64,000 nt of DNA from Dactylonectria macrodidyma (GCA_020744425.1 JAGMUV010000025.1:434001-498000), one strand, 5' to 3'. Shown: positions 47,201-58,913, numbered from the stretch's first letter. The notes: generated by a model not told the origin, from the letters alone. Program-made: numbers and translations.

Positions 47201-50200
47201 CGCCGGCTCCAACAAGCCCCCGACGGTAGTTTTTGCCTTCCCTGGACAAGGAAGCAAGATTCTCGGCGCCGGCGCCGAGCTGTACAAGACGTCCCCCGCC
47301 TGTCGCCGCGAGTTCAACGGAATGGATGCCCTCTGCGCTTCCCAAGGCGTGCCGTCATTCCTGCCAACACTTTTAGGAGAGACGTCCGACCCCTCGCCTC
47401 TCGAGAACCAACTGACCCTCGCCGTCGTTGAAGTTGTTCTCGCCAGGCTCTGGCAGTCATGGGGTGTCAAGCCAGACCTCGTCATCGGCCACAGCCTGGG
47501 AGAGTACGCTGCGCTGTGCGTGGCTGGCGTGATATCCGCCTCGGACATGGTCTATCTGATTTCAAAAAGGGCAGAGCTCATGATGACGCTATGTGCTGCC
47601 GGGACACGAAAGATGCTGTCACTGCGGCTGGGTGTTGAGGATGTCGAGGCTGCTCTGAGGCAGTCGTCTGATGATTTCCCGTCCCTTCAGGTAGCATGCA
47701 TCAACGGGCCGACATCAACGGTCGTGAGCGGGCTGGAAGATGACATTTTGAGATTCCAGAAGCTGCAGCAAGAGGACCAGGGTGTCACGGCTGTCCTTCT
47801 CGAGGTGCCTTATGCTTTCCACTCTGCCCAGATGGACCCCATCTTGGAACCGTACGAGAAGGAAGCGAGATCAGTCCATTTCGCAACGCCTACCATACCA
47901 GTTGCCTCCACGCTCCTAGGCTCCATTGTTCGGGAACCCGGTGTATTTTCTGCGTCCTACCTCGCCCGGCAGGCAAGACAGCCTGTGAGATACACCCAGG
48001 CCTTGGACGCCTCTTCCGCGAGTGAGCTCATTGGAAACAAGACACTATGGCTAGAAATTGGACCAGGGACTACCTGCATGTCGTTCGTCAAACAGACACT
48101 GGGATGCAGCCCGTCTTGCACCCTCCCTACTCTTGACCTGAAAAAGGGAACATGGGAGACGGCCTCGTCCACTCTGGCTGCTGCGTACACTAACGGAGTC
48201 AACATCCGGTGGACGGAATTCCATTACGCTTACAGACACTCTCTCTCCGTGGTCAGCCTGCCGACGTACGCGTTTGATCTGAAGAACTACTGGCTTGACT
48301 ACACGAGCCGACTGGACCATCCCAGCTCAGCAGCCTCCTCGAAACCTACACTCGAAGAAGCACCTGCGTTCACATCTCGCTGCTGGCAGCAGATAGGAGA
48401 AGAGTCATTTACCCCCACTGAGGCTCGCGTCAAGTTCACGAGCGACTTCAGCCACCCAGAGCTCCATGCCATGGCTCGCGGCCACATGGTCGGCGGCGTT
48501 GGTCTCTGCCCCAGTTCCTTGTACTCCTCAATGGCGTACTCGGCGGCGCTCTACATCTTCCAGAGAAGGGACGCCTCGCTCTCTTCTGTTCCGCCCATGG
48601 ACATCTTTGACATGGAGATATTCAGCCCCTGCATCGTTTCCGCCGCCGCCGAGTCCCACCCGTTCACGATCACGGCGATCCAGGCCTTGCCATCAGGCGC
48701 CGTTGAGCTCATCTTCGCCAGCTGCCCTGACGGGGATTCATACCGCCAGCACGCGAAATGCTCAGTCCTACGGGGCGCAGAGTCGATGTTTTCCGAGGCG
48801 AACAAGAACCTCTATCTCATCCGGGACCGTATCTCCACCATGCGCCGCATGGAGCAGGCCGAAGAACTCGACCGGCTGAGTAAGAGCACCGTGTACAAGC
48901 TTTTCAAGACCGTGGTCGACTATTCTAGGCCGTATCAGGCGCTGGAAAGTCTGCACCTGAATCCGGAGCGGCCCGAGTCCTTCGCCAAGCTGAGCTTCCC
49001 ATCTCCAGATGACCCCGAAAACTTTGTCCACAATCCGTTCTGGATCGACAACCTGGCGCAGCTCGGAGGCTTCTCGCTTAACGTCAGCCCGCCATCAGGC
49101 CAGGACGACGTGTACATCTCTCACGGGTGGCAGAGCATGCGCATTCTCCGCCGTCTGACCGCCGCCGAGCAACTCTCCGCGTATGTCTGCATGCAGCCTT
49201 CTCTGGACGAGAGTGGCGTTTGGTCTGGAGATGTTTACGTTTTCACTAACGAGGAGCTCGTTGCCATGTGTTCCGGCCTCAAGTTCAAGCAGATGCGACG
49301 GACTGTGTTGTTCAGTCTTCTTGGGGCTGCCGTGCCCAACACGGTCGCTTCCATGTCCAAGTCGCGCTCGCGGTCGTCGTCGTCCTCTGTCTCGGTCCAC
49401 AGGGGCCGCGTCTCGGCTCAGTTGACACCCCCGGCATCTAGAGCGTCCTCAAAATCGAGCAGGGTCGAGATCGAAGACGCAGCTCTCTCGACAATTTTAG
49501 AAGCCGCCGGGCTGAGAATGGCCGATCTCTCTGATGGCCTGGCTGAATGGTCTGATCTTGGGATCGACTCCCTGTTGACCATCACCATCTTGCAGCAGCT
49601 GCGCGAATCTACCGGGATGGACCTCCCCAGCTCTTTGTTTAGCACGTACCCCACGGTTGAGTCCTTACGGACATTCTTCCGCGTCAGTGGAGGTAGCATG
49701 AGCAGGAGTCCCAGCGAGTCGCAGGCGCCTCGACAGCACCGCCGCTCTCCTCTGTCGCAGTCGTCTCCTGCGTTTAACGAGAAGACGAAAAGTCGGAGCT
49801 CAACTTTGGCATCGGTAGCAACTGTAGACAGCGGCATCTCCATGAGCTACAATGACAATGGGGCATCGGACAAACTTTGCGAGGTCCTCGCGTCTATCAT
49901 CGCCAGGGAGGTGAGTGTTGGTCGGGAGGAGATCCTGCCCACCACACAATTTTCCGACCTCGGCATGGACTCGCTGTTGACTATCACGATCCTGGCTAGC
50001 TTCCGTGAGGAAGCTGGCGTGAGTTTGCCCTCATCCTTCTTCAACGACTGCCCCACTCTCCGTGATGTTGAGGTCGCGATGCGGCCATCCCAGGCCAGGA
50101 CGAAGGAGGCTGAGCTCAAGCCTCTTCAGCTGGAGAAGAACCCGATGATTCTAGGCAGAGTACCGGACCATGAATTCACCAGCACGGCTGTGCTTCTTCA

Positions 50201-51060
50201 GGGAACGCCAAAGCCTGGCAGACAGTCTTTGTTCCTTCTCCCTGATGGATCTGGCTCGGCACTCTCTTACATTGATCTTCCACCCCTGACGGGAAAGGCC
50301 ACCTCGCTGCCCGTCTACGCACTCAACTCACCCTTCATCAGAGACCCAGACAGCTACACCCTCCCCTTTGAGGCCGTCGCCGAGATCTTCATCAAAAGCA
50401 TTCGAAGCACCCAGCCGCATGGCCCGTATCTCCTGGCAGGATGGTCCATGGGCGGCATCTTCGCGTACGAGGTCAGCCGCCAGCTGCTTGCTGCCGGCGA
50501 GGTCATCGAGCTGCTCTGCCTGATCGACAGCCCCTGCCCCCGGACTCTGCCCCCTCTCCCGGCGCCGACACTCGACATCTTGGACAAGGCGGGGCTGTTC
50601 TCCGGGCTGGACAAGACCGATAGGGGAGTATCGACCGCCACGCGGAAGCACTTCCTCGCTAGTGTCCGGACGCTGGAGCACTTCCACCCAGCGGAAACGC
50701 CCCGGGACGCCGCGCTAGGCAAGGTCGTCATCATATGGGCCAAGGACGGTGTCCTCGATCGGGTGGTGGACGAGGACAAGAAGAGGGCTGTGCTGAGCGA
50801 CGACGAGATTGCCGGGGCCGCGAGGGACTGGCTGGTCGGCAAGAGAAGCGACTTTGGTCCCGCGGGCTGGGACAGGCTCGTGGGCAGGGAGGTGGAGTGC
50901 CGGTGTGTCCCTGGCGATCATTTTTCCATCGTGAAAGCCCCGCTTGTGAGTAGTGAAGAGTGTCCTCGAGTGTTGCGGGACTGAGCTAACTGGTTCTCTG
51001 CAGATCAATAATGTCCAGGCGGTTTTGAGTGAATCTTTTCACAGTCTAGGATTCGCATGA
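44282..51060 (+). CDS. Non-reducing polyketide synthase, SAT-KS-AT-PT-ACP-ACP-TE
   Basis: Six exons (44282-44580, 44645-44918, 45009-46571, 46638-46838, 46902-50945, 51004-51060) all agree in phase and give 2145 residues. SAT: FGDQT near the start, GWCTG with Cys118 and PFHG with His244. KS from about 365: SACSSS (Cys535), ECHGTGT (His670), NIGHGEA (His709). AT: FPGQGS and GHSLGEY (Ser977). PT: HMVGG (His1307) and FWIDNLAQLGGF (Asp1495). Two ACPs: LGIDSLL (Ser1669) and LGMDSLL (Ser1803), joined by a Ser-rich linker. TE: GWSMGG (Ser1961), with a His in GDHFS (2119). All catalytic residues are present. It should build, cyclise and release an aromatic polyketide in the cytosol. The domain order fits DHN-melanin/naphthopyrone-type or other aromatic PKSs; the product is unknown. 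The divergent hydroxylase and the DHA1 exporter complete the core. Confidence 0.95.
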
Positions 51061-51649
51061 GTACTGCGGCATGGGCACATTTCGCCGTCCATGTCGCATA
51101 CGAGCTTAGAGCTGTTTGATATAGGCTTAGATATTCACCCCAGTTTAGATCTCTTGCATGGATCGCGGATCCCATGTTGATATTTATTGCACCGCATTTA
51201 TTTCCTCCTCAGGATGGAGATCAAGCGAATGTAAACACTGGCTCAGTTAACGATAAAACAAGACTCACCTCTCTCTTGCATTAATAACTTCAGAGGGATA
51301 TATTTATTGTTAAATGATATGTCTCATACCTATCATTACATCTCTCCTCTCTGCAGCATGAACACCTCGTATTTTAGACATGACAAAGTCAGTCCCACTT
51401 CTAAATTTGCGTTCGCAAAATAAGAGAGGTTAGGAGTGCTTGCGCCGAGATCCAGTATGTGAGGTTGCTAAGGTAAATTAATATTAAAATGTATTTCCTA
51501 TACCTGCCCCGTAATCCAGTGGCCGTTCAACTCTAACGACTGCATACCTCAACTTGGGGTTAGCGTTTCAGCTAATGACGCGACGCGTACATGACCCACT
51601 GGAACAGGATAACTTTAGAGCAAAACAACTACGATAATTAGCTTATGGT

Positions 51650-51784
51650 TGTGACGGCTAGTCACAGTAACGGGCACCTAGACCGTTACGCCACAGGGAA
51701 AAAGATTGGGCCTTGATTGCAATTGTAGCAATCAAGCAGGTGCACCAGCTACCTTATAGAGCTTACGGGGACCAAGCCGTAACA
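51650..51784. mobile_element. Solo LTR with 5-bp target-site duplication
   Basis: A 135-bp element begins TGTGACGGCT and ends AGCCGTAACA. The ends are TG...CA with near-perfect 10-bp terminal complementarity (one mismatch). The five bases on each side are identical: ATGGT at 51645-51649 and at 51785-51789. TG..CA ends plus a 5-bp duplication are the signature of an LTR retroelement; no internal region is present, so it is a solo LTR or a very short TRIM-like element. The orientation cannot be set. Confidence 0.75.
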
Positions 51785-52080
51785 ATGGTCTATTTCTTCT
51801 ATTTATATCCTTATTACTTATTATTTTTATGCCTTTTTTAGTTTATATATGCTAATATATTTTCTAAGTTAGAGGCATGCCCTTGAAATATTCTTCTTCT
51901 TTATTTCCTTACTATCTTCATCTAGTAGTAGCAGCTTATAAGTGCACCTATTAATATCAGACGTTACTAATAACTTAATAGCCTTGCCGCCCCACCGTGA
52001 CCTCCAATGAAAAGACCTCAAGGAACTAGAAATAAGAATAACATCTAAGATGCTAGCCGTCCTTCGCAACAGCAGCTGTT
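51785..52080. repeat. AT-rich, TpA-rich relic next to the solo LTR
   Basis: Long T- and TA-rich runs suggest a RIP-mutated repeat remnant. A broken minus-strand frame (51869-52069) with Lys/Ile-rich coding is present but not identifiable. Confidence 0.4.
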
Positions 52081-52091
52081 AAGGTCTATCT

Positions 52092-52114
52092 AGCTGACCT
52101 CTTCAAGGTCAGCT
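52092..52114. repeat. Inverted repeat, 8-bp perfect arms
   Basis: AGCTGACC (52092-52099), 7-nt spacer, GGTCAGCT (52107-52114). It lies in relic DNA and may be part of a degraded element. Confidence 0.5.
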
Positions 52115-53504
52115 GCAGCAGCTATCAGCTTAACTACCTATCTTACAGACAGGCTTAAAGCTAGCTATAGCAGAGGGAAGCATCTAATGAGATAGCTGGT
52201 CCGGACAGATCCTAGGTGCGGCGTTTAGCAAGGCATAAGAAGGTCAGTTGCAACCTAGTATCATAGGGGCGTGCGGAATCAGCCGGACACAGCGGATCGG
52301 GCTCGTAGTCATAAGGCAAAAGAAGAAACTGAGAGCAGCAGCAAAATGACTATATAGCTAGGCAAACTAGGAAGTAAAAGAAAAACTAGGACCTGACCAT
52401 CCTGACAGGCTAGGAGGTCTCGTTCCTTCTAATAGTCCGTCGATAAAGGTGCTCTCGATGTCCTCAGAAACTGACCCGAGGTTTGATTCCTTCGACTTTG
52501 TTTCCATCGAGTATGAGGCGGTAACCCTAGCACCGTCTGTGCCCCTGTCCAGTTCGAGCGCCTCAATATGACACAACTCTACCAGGTTTGAATAGTAGAT
52601 GTAGCATCTGGGATGGATCAGAGGGCAAGAGGCTATACTTGTTACCCCTTCATGAAACAGTGCAGAAAACGGGTCGTTTGTTTCCCAAGTTTGTCAGCCA
52701 TCGCACTCACCAGAGACAAGTGCATTTCTTAAAGCACCATGGGAGCTTCCACTTGACGCATCACGATGGTGGACGGAGAACAAACTGGCGTCATTTGGGC
52801 TCATTACATGAAGAGCAACTACTTTGTCCATAACCCCACGATTCTGTGATGACTTCATGTTGTGCACAGATTCGGGGGGGATCAATAGAAACCATAGAGA
52901 CAATGGCATAGCATTGATGTTCCGTTATCCATTTTATCAGATATTTTGCCATAGCCTCTGTCTCAATTGATGCTAACATTTTTCGAAAATAATTTATTGA
53001 ACTAATGACATTTGACTAAATACCTTGAGATCCTGCCTTATCACATTCACAACGATGAGTTAGATTGGGCAATGCACCATAGTTCAAACGGATTCCATTA
53101 TCCTGATATTTCTTCACTTCTCAAATATGGCCTTGAGGGTTGAGTAGACAAACTTCGACACCGATTGCGGCAAGTGTGTTGGGACAAGAATGGTCATATT
53201 GGGAGGACCCAGCAACGCATTTGACAATTTAAAAAACATCTAAGCCTCTGTCTAGCATACTTTTGCTTTGGTTTAAGTCCACATTCATAATCTCCAGCAA
53301 CTAACAGTAAAATTTAAAAGTGTTGCATCTTGCATAGACTCGTACTTCTAGTCTGCCTTGTGCAAAGGCTGAGCCGTGTCGCATTTTCTTGGCACCGAAA
53401 AGTCGGGCTAATAACCCCCGGAGCTTACTTTTGTACACTTTCTCCCCGCCATCTCAAACAGCTTAAACAGCAACTGACGAATCACAGCCCCGTTCGCCCG
53501 GAGC

Positions 53505-54486
53505 ATGAATCACTTCCAACCTAGTGTATATGCGAGCTGGATTAACTGGCCCCTGTCGTCTTGGGGCCTCCAATCGCCTTCGCGAGTTATTTATGATGAT
53601 ATTCAGTGCGTGCCCCCACCTAGTGACCTGTTTTGCTCTTGCAAATCAATTGTCTCAACAGGCGCGATGACTTCTCAGTTTGGGCGACGGTATGACCGTG
53701 AACGCATCCATATCTTCACAATCCCCGCCAGCATACGATGGCTAGGCCACGCAGCACTGGGCGTTGCAGCTTTGATTTGTCTTAACGCCGTTGTCACCTT
53801 TTTCCTCGCTGCATATGCCCTGTCTGGCAGGGAGAACATCAAACTCAAGCTTCCGCTCATAGCCCGCGCTATCCAGTGGACAGAGTTTGCCATTGTGAGT
53901 TTCAGACGTGTGTCCGGGTTGGACACATCCATGCTCATATTACTCTTTTCAGTCTATCGTGGCCCTTGCCGCCTTTGATTTATACTTCCTAGTATCCCAA
54001 AGAATGCAGTTCAAGGAACTAAATAGTTTCTATTCTCAACCGAATGTTCGGTTCGAGAGAAAATGCCTCATTTGGTGCTGGTTTCCCAACCGCCTTGCCT
54101 TACTCGCGGTGTGGATTATTCTTGTCGTTTTTCAATCGCAATATGTACCCATTCTGGGACATGAAACCTTATCAGACTGCACTGGTCTATTTATAGACAA
54201 GAAAAGATGCAATGCGCTGAACGGAACCTATGTTGCAGCCATCATTTACTGGTAAGTAATGGACAAGGCATCCAACAGATTCAAAGTTAACGTTTGTAGC
54301 GTTCTGTATTCCACCTCTTTGGCAGTCAGTTTAGCTTTGATACTCAGGCTGCGCTGCTCTGAAAACGAATTCGACAACCCGGGATTGGCGGATGAGACGC
54401 CAAATACTGAAGCTACAAGATCTGCATTCGGAGGCTCGTCAACTAGAGGCCCCTATGTTTCTCTTGCATCGAATGATCGACCATAA
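53505..54486 (+). CDS. Small integral membrane protein, function unknown
   Basis: Three exons (53505-53894, 53953-54251, 54300-54486) join in phase to 291 residues. About four hydrophobic segments are seen: WLGHAALGVAALICLNAVVTFFLAAY, AIQWTEFAISIVALAAFDLYFLV, WFPNRLALLAVWIILVVFQ and YVAAIIYCVLYSTSLAVSLALIL. The second is created by splicing exon 1 to exon 2. The end is hydrophilic. Start alternatives exist: the Met at 53505 adds 54 residues before a second Met (MTSQFGRR) that begins nearer the first helix. No diagnostic motif was found. It is convergent with the broken membrane-protein gene that follows. Confidence 0.65.
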
Positions 54487-55292
54487 TACAGAGTCAATAG
54501 CGAACACTTACTTCTCACATAAATGGACTGGGTACCAGAAGCGGGAATTTCGTGTTAAGGTTTTGCGCATTCATCGCTCATTGCGGGGAGAATTCATGTC
54601 GCGTAGTAAGATGAGATCGACTCCAACAACCACTCGATTTCAACTACGATACCCAATACGCACGCTACCCCAACTTCTCGAATCTTATAGGCCAGCGCCA
54701 TGCCTCTCATCGAATGCCTCCAGGTCTTCAGGGCCAATCTAAAGGCCAAGTTGTCACTCCATTTCGTTGTAACATTGGCTGGTCTCGACTTATATCAACT
54801 GATGCCACGGCTATCACCGTGTCAGCAGGCCCCCATCAGGTTTTTTAGTTACTTTTTAAAACGCCACCGTTGGTGGAAATCGGGGCTGCTGACGGCGAAA
54901 GGTGTCATTCTTGGAAGGCGTAGCCATCAGCCCATTGAACAACTTGGGGGCCATGGGATCATCTCCGCCTTGCAGCAAGCTCAGCACTTGTGCGAATGTG
55001 GATCTACCTTATCATATTTTAAGCGACATCCCTGTTTCACAGACTCTACGCATATCACAATCGGCGTTAGGTATTCACGTCACTAGTACTGTATCAAATA
55101 AAAAGCTCAATACAGAACTAAGTTCAACTCACCTCCTAAAGTTCCAATCTATCTACTTTCACCATTTTCCATTCCAGCTTTCATTTAGGCGACCCAGCAA
55201 GAGGCCTGCTCAGTCAGGACTATTTGAAACCTCAAGAAGCCATTTCACACTGTTTTCCGGTTGTATAAGATCGCCATCATGAACAACCTTTG
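54487..55292. other. Intergenic, no gene seen
   Basis: 806 bp between convergent genes. The overlapping frames have no motif or splice support. Confidence 0.45.
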
Positions 55293-56966
55293 TCAAGTGC
55301 ACCTTTTCAGTCCCCCCTTGAACCACGTTTTGCTCTTGTTCACTTCTTGATATGTGACATGTGAAGACCTTATAAAATCTTGCACTGTTCTTGCATCCCA
55401 TGCAGGCAACGCGTCCCATGAGTTGTGCATCAAAAAGTTCACGCAAACGTATGCAGCCACGAGGGCATTCACGGTCAGACAAATCGCGATGTACAGGTCA
55501 GACCCTAGTCTCACTGCTATGCAACGTGCGCCAGACACGGCTATAACATTTGTGTTATTCGCTAGATATATCTGGGAAAGTCTGTATGCCGATAGGATGT
55601 TGTCGATCAAGTTGGTAAAGACTTTCTCCGATGATTCCAAGACAAGAGATTTAGTCAGCTTTGTTGCGTTGGATAAAGCCTTCCGCCCTTCGAGGCTTGA
55701 TAACAGAACTTCGCCTACTTCTGAGACGTAGAGATGGCTCGTCATTCGAGACAGCAAGTTCAACGTGCGCACCACTGCCGCCGTGTGATTGCCACTTGGT
55801 TCAGAATGAATGTTTTGAGTATTTTCGTTCATCAAGTCGACGGTGAATGAATGATTTGTCACGTTGACTTTCACAAGCATGTGTCGCGGCTGAAATCGAA
55901 TCTCGCATTGCGTCTGATTGAAGACGTTATATTTCTTTGTCCCTGCCGCGATGGGGAGAATGTTTGTCCCCGTATGAGGTTTGTGTAAAGCACTCCATGC
56001 CGTCATGTTCTCGAAAGGGGACATTCCTGAGGTGACTGGGCACTTCTCCGTTTCACTGCCATTAAAAGAGCTTGGAAGATAACCCTCGATGTGATATATA
56101 GTCTGATTGCCTCTGGTTTGAGGAACGTCGTTCTTAAAGAACAAGTTCGAAGACGAGTTCTTGGTGCTCTGTGCTGACGCCTCATATCCGGTTTCGTTTT
56201 AGGAGAAATTCTGTACCAGCGCGTCATGGAGCTCGTGGACCTTTATCCCAGGTGCTGTGCCAACACCAGAGCCCGCACCGTAAGAACGCCCCGTGTAAGT
56301 GTATCCTGATGCATCGAATTTGGGCATCGGCTGAGAGTTTGCCGCGCTCACCTCTGCGGCTCTAAGTAGGAAGCCGTTGAGATGGGAGACAGGACAGTTT
56401 GTGAAGAGGCTTTCTTCTCTCCACTCGGATCGACAGTTTTGCATGCAATTCCATGCCAACTCTTCTTTAAACTCGAACTGAGAGTCCCAAACACCTCGAG
56501 ATGATGAGGAGAAGCTTGCGCCGAGAGTCTTGAAGCCGCATGGCTGGTCGGTAGTGACTGGAGCCAGTGAAGCTGCTCAAAGAGGTGCGAGTGCAAATCG
56601 AGCAGCGAATGCGAAGTATAGAAACATCTGAAACATGGCTGACAAACTTGAATTGAAGGTGTCAGAAGTAAAAGCGGTCCAGAAAATGAAGCTGTCGAAA
56701 GGGATCCATTTTCGCGTGAGCCGCAAGCGCTGCGTGAGGTTGATGGACAGAAACAACGAGTACATGTTTGAGGCACTCAGAACAGCGCTGATGAGCTGAA
56801 CGACAAATGAAATTGTCGACTGGTACTTCAGGGCATATGTCAAGAGCTGACCCTGGGTTCTCCAGTCACGCGCGACGAACAAGAGTAGAGCGATGACGAG
56901 ATTAATGATGGTAATCGCAGGTACATGAGCCCGAATCCAGGTACTCTCGAACGGAGATGAAGCCAT
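55293..56966 (-). pseudogene. Large integral membrane-protein gene with two in-frame stops
   Basis: One minus-strand frame runs from the Met at 56966 to 55293, interrupted only by TGA (56577-56579) and TAA (56199-56201). The N-terminal part has three hydrophobic segments (ITIINLVIALLLFVA, ISFVVQLISAVLSASNMYSLF, FNSSLSAMFQMFLYFAFAARF). The middle is a long N-glycosylation-rich outer domain (LAPVTTDQPCGFKTLGASF, SSSRGVWDSQF, NETGYEAS). A late helix (IAICLTVNALVAAYVCVNFL) and HNSWDALPAWDARTVQDF follow. This is the plan of a large fungal family of unknown membrane proteins. No intron removes the stops. Each is one C-to-T change from CGA or CAA. The C-terminal tail also looks short. Confidence 0.65.
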
Positions 56967-58097
56967 TGCGAATGGCGCTTGTAGATTTAGACTCAGGACT
57001 CACAAGTAATAATTATTTACAGAGATTCTGAAGTCAAAAGTTTGGGGGCTCTGAGGAGTGTCTTATAAGGCTAGGAGTTCCCCTTTGACAGAAACAGTTA
57101 CCTGCCGAGGCTGTTAAGTCCGATTCTTAGAATACTTAGATGTCCTAATTCCTATCAGAGACAGGGTATCTACTGGGTCATCCGATTGCAAAGTGAGTGG
57201 ACTGCATGTCAGCACGCTTTTGGCCCCATTAGCCCCCAGCTGTTTGCCCCTGGCATTCATTTTTCAGCATCTATTTTGAGCATCTATTTCATGCTGAGTC
57301 ATGCTTGTCCAAGGTGTGGATGAGATTGTCTACAGAATATCAATTTGTCGGGGACTGGCGCTCAAAGTCGGATGTGGATTGTTTGCTGAACTCGCGCAAC
57401 TACAAGTAAACGACTACTCAAGATGACCTTCGGACTTCGCCGTGCCTCCCCCTGATGAAATAAACAGAATGGCCCGCTGGAACCTTGACGCACCCTCCTT
57501 CCTTTGGCATCCCAACCCATACACCTCCTACCGCCTTCCTCTGAAACGCGCGGTCGCATTGAGTCCAGTGGATCTCTTGGTCCGCACCTTCGATAGCTCC
57601 CTCATTTTCCTCCAATTTTGCCTTGTCGAAGGCCTCTTGGTTGAACGGATGGACCTCCTTGCGCGAAGTTAGTGTGGCTCAATATGCATAGAATGAGTTC
57701 GTACTACTACCATTGTGAAATTGTGAGGACAGTCTAGACTTTCGACGATTCTGATATATGTTCTAATTGATGGTCAAGATCAGCGCGTGGACACTCCACA
57801 GTGACAGACTAATATGCCTTGCTTGATGATGAAGTTTCTAAACGAGGGATTCTATTCGCAGCCATGCCCACTAGCAAGAATATCATGTGATTTAGCACAT
57901 GACTGACCCCACTTCAAGGAGATCTTGTCGCTATAGGGTAGGCTATGTTCAGGGTCAAGACTTGATCAAAGAATGTAGAGCATTCACGTTTAAATGGTAG
58001 ATGAAAACTCCGAAATATGTGCTTCTCTCCTATAGCGAATATATGGCTAAGCTCTACTGTGAGCCTGTACTAAATCTAACGTCATCGATCATTTAGA
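56967..58097. other. Intergenic, no gene seen
   Basis: 1.13 kb. Short frames only. It holds the promoter of the broken membrane-protein gene and the 3' end of the exonuclease-like gene. Confidence 0.45.
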
Positions 58098-58913
58098 TCA
58101 AAGCAATTGGACCATCTTGCTCTTTTGGATGTTATTCCACTCCATCATCGCGGCGATTTTCAGTCTCTCGTCCCACCACATGCGCGGCCCCAAAGTTTGC
58201 TCATCATCATCCACATCATCAATTCTCGATTTGACAAGCCTGGCATTCGCTTTCTGCCGCGCCTGGCGTAACCAAAAGTGTTGGCCTGGGCCCCTCAACT
58301 TTTGATGGTAGACTCTCCAGAGCCACGGGAACAGCTCAACCTGCTTCACGTCCGTCGACATCAGCCAGCGCTGCTTTGTGGTGACTGCTTCTGGGACGCT
58401 TACAAAGATGCACATCAGGAGTTCCTCAAGGTTTCGTTTGGACTCTGCTTCTCTGCTCGCGAGCTCCATGAGTTGGAGGTCCTGGACGTGGTGTAACTCG
58501 ACGCTGTATCTGTGGAAGAGCGCCCTAGAGAGGCCACGGACGTCGAACGTAACCTTGGGAATTAAGTGTGACTCAAGGACTGATCGTAGAGACACGCTGC
58601 CGTATTCTCCAGGCTGGAAAGCAAGGGGGCCTAACCCTGGGCTGTCCACTCTAACACTGTAGAGAGTGTTTTTCGGCTCAATGAAAAGGTGAAGCACAAA
58701 CGATTCTTCTTCATCGATGCCATCTGCGTCCAGAAAGACAGAAGGAGGCTTACGCGGGAGCCCGGTGAGGTCGTCCATGAGTGTTTTAAGGGTAGAAGGC
58801 GAGTCGACGATGAGTTTGCGGGTTTCGGGTGTCTGTGGCGCACGGTCCTGAATGGGCCGAGGCGCAATTCTCAGAATGGACGGAGATGTAGTGTCGTCCA
58901 TGGTGTCGTCCAT
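58098..58913 (-). CDS. 3'-5' exonuclease-like (RNase D/DEDD-fold) protein
   Basis: A single-exon frame of 271 residues from the Met at 58913; an in-frame Met 96 bp upstream is possible. VDSPSTLKTLMDDLTGLPRKPPSVFLDADGI opens the DEDD fold, followed by LESHLIPKVTFDVRGLSRALF and HHVQDLQLMELASRE. These are the three exonuclease motifs of the fungal RNase D-like family. The acidic positions are D62-A-D64, D124 and D145. The usual motif I is DxE; here the second position is Asp, so activity may be altered or lost. The C-terminal part (about 170-271) is family-specific (LFPWLWRVYHQKLRGP, RMWWDERLKIAAMMEW). Likely an RNA or DNA 3' processing enzyme; the target is unknown. Confidence 0.78.
   Translation of the reverse strand: MDDTMDDTTSPSILRIAPRPIQDRAPQTPETRKLIVDSPSTLKTLMDDLTGLPRKPPSVFLDADGIDEEESFVLHLFIEPKNTLYSVRVDSPGLGPLAFQPGEYGSVSLRSVLESHLIPKVTFDVRGLSRALFHRYSVELHHVQDLQLMELASREAESKRNLEELLMCIFVSVPEAVTTKQRWLMSTDVKQVELFPWLWRVYHQKLRGPGQHFWLRQARQKANARLVKSRIDDVDDDEQTLGPRMWWDERLKIAAMMEWNNIQKSKMVQLL

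Larger units (their letters stand above)
51061..53504. other. Gene-poor, AT-rich flank with a solo LTR and relics
   Basis: 2.4 kb without a supportable gene. It holds a solo LTR at 51650-51784, AT-rich relic DNA to about 52080 and a perfect inverted repeat at 52092-52114. Minus-strand frames around 52370-52980 have some protein-like stretches but are interrupted repeatedly. Confidence 0.5.

Noticed and set aside
51650..52114. Considered as one transposon spanning the LTR and the inverted repeat
   Set aside because: The ATGGT duplication closes the element at 51650-51784; the inverted repeat lies outside it.
52367..52979. Minus-strand frames with protein-like pieces
   Set aside because: Interrupted in every frame, no recognisable family and located in relic DNA; not strong enough to call even a pseudogene.
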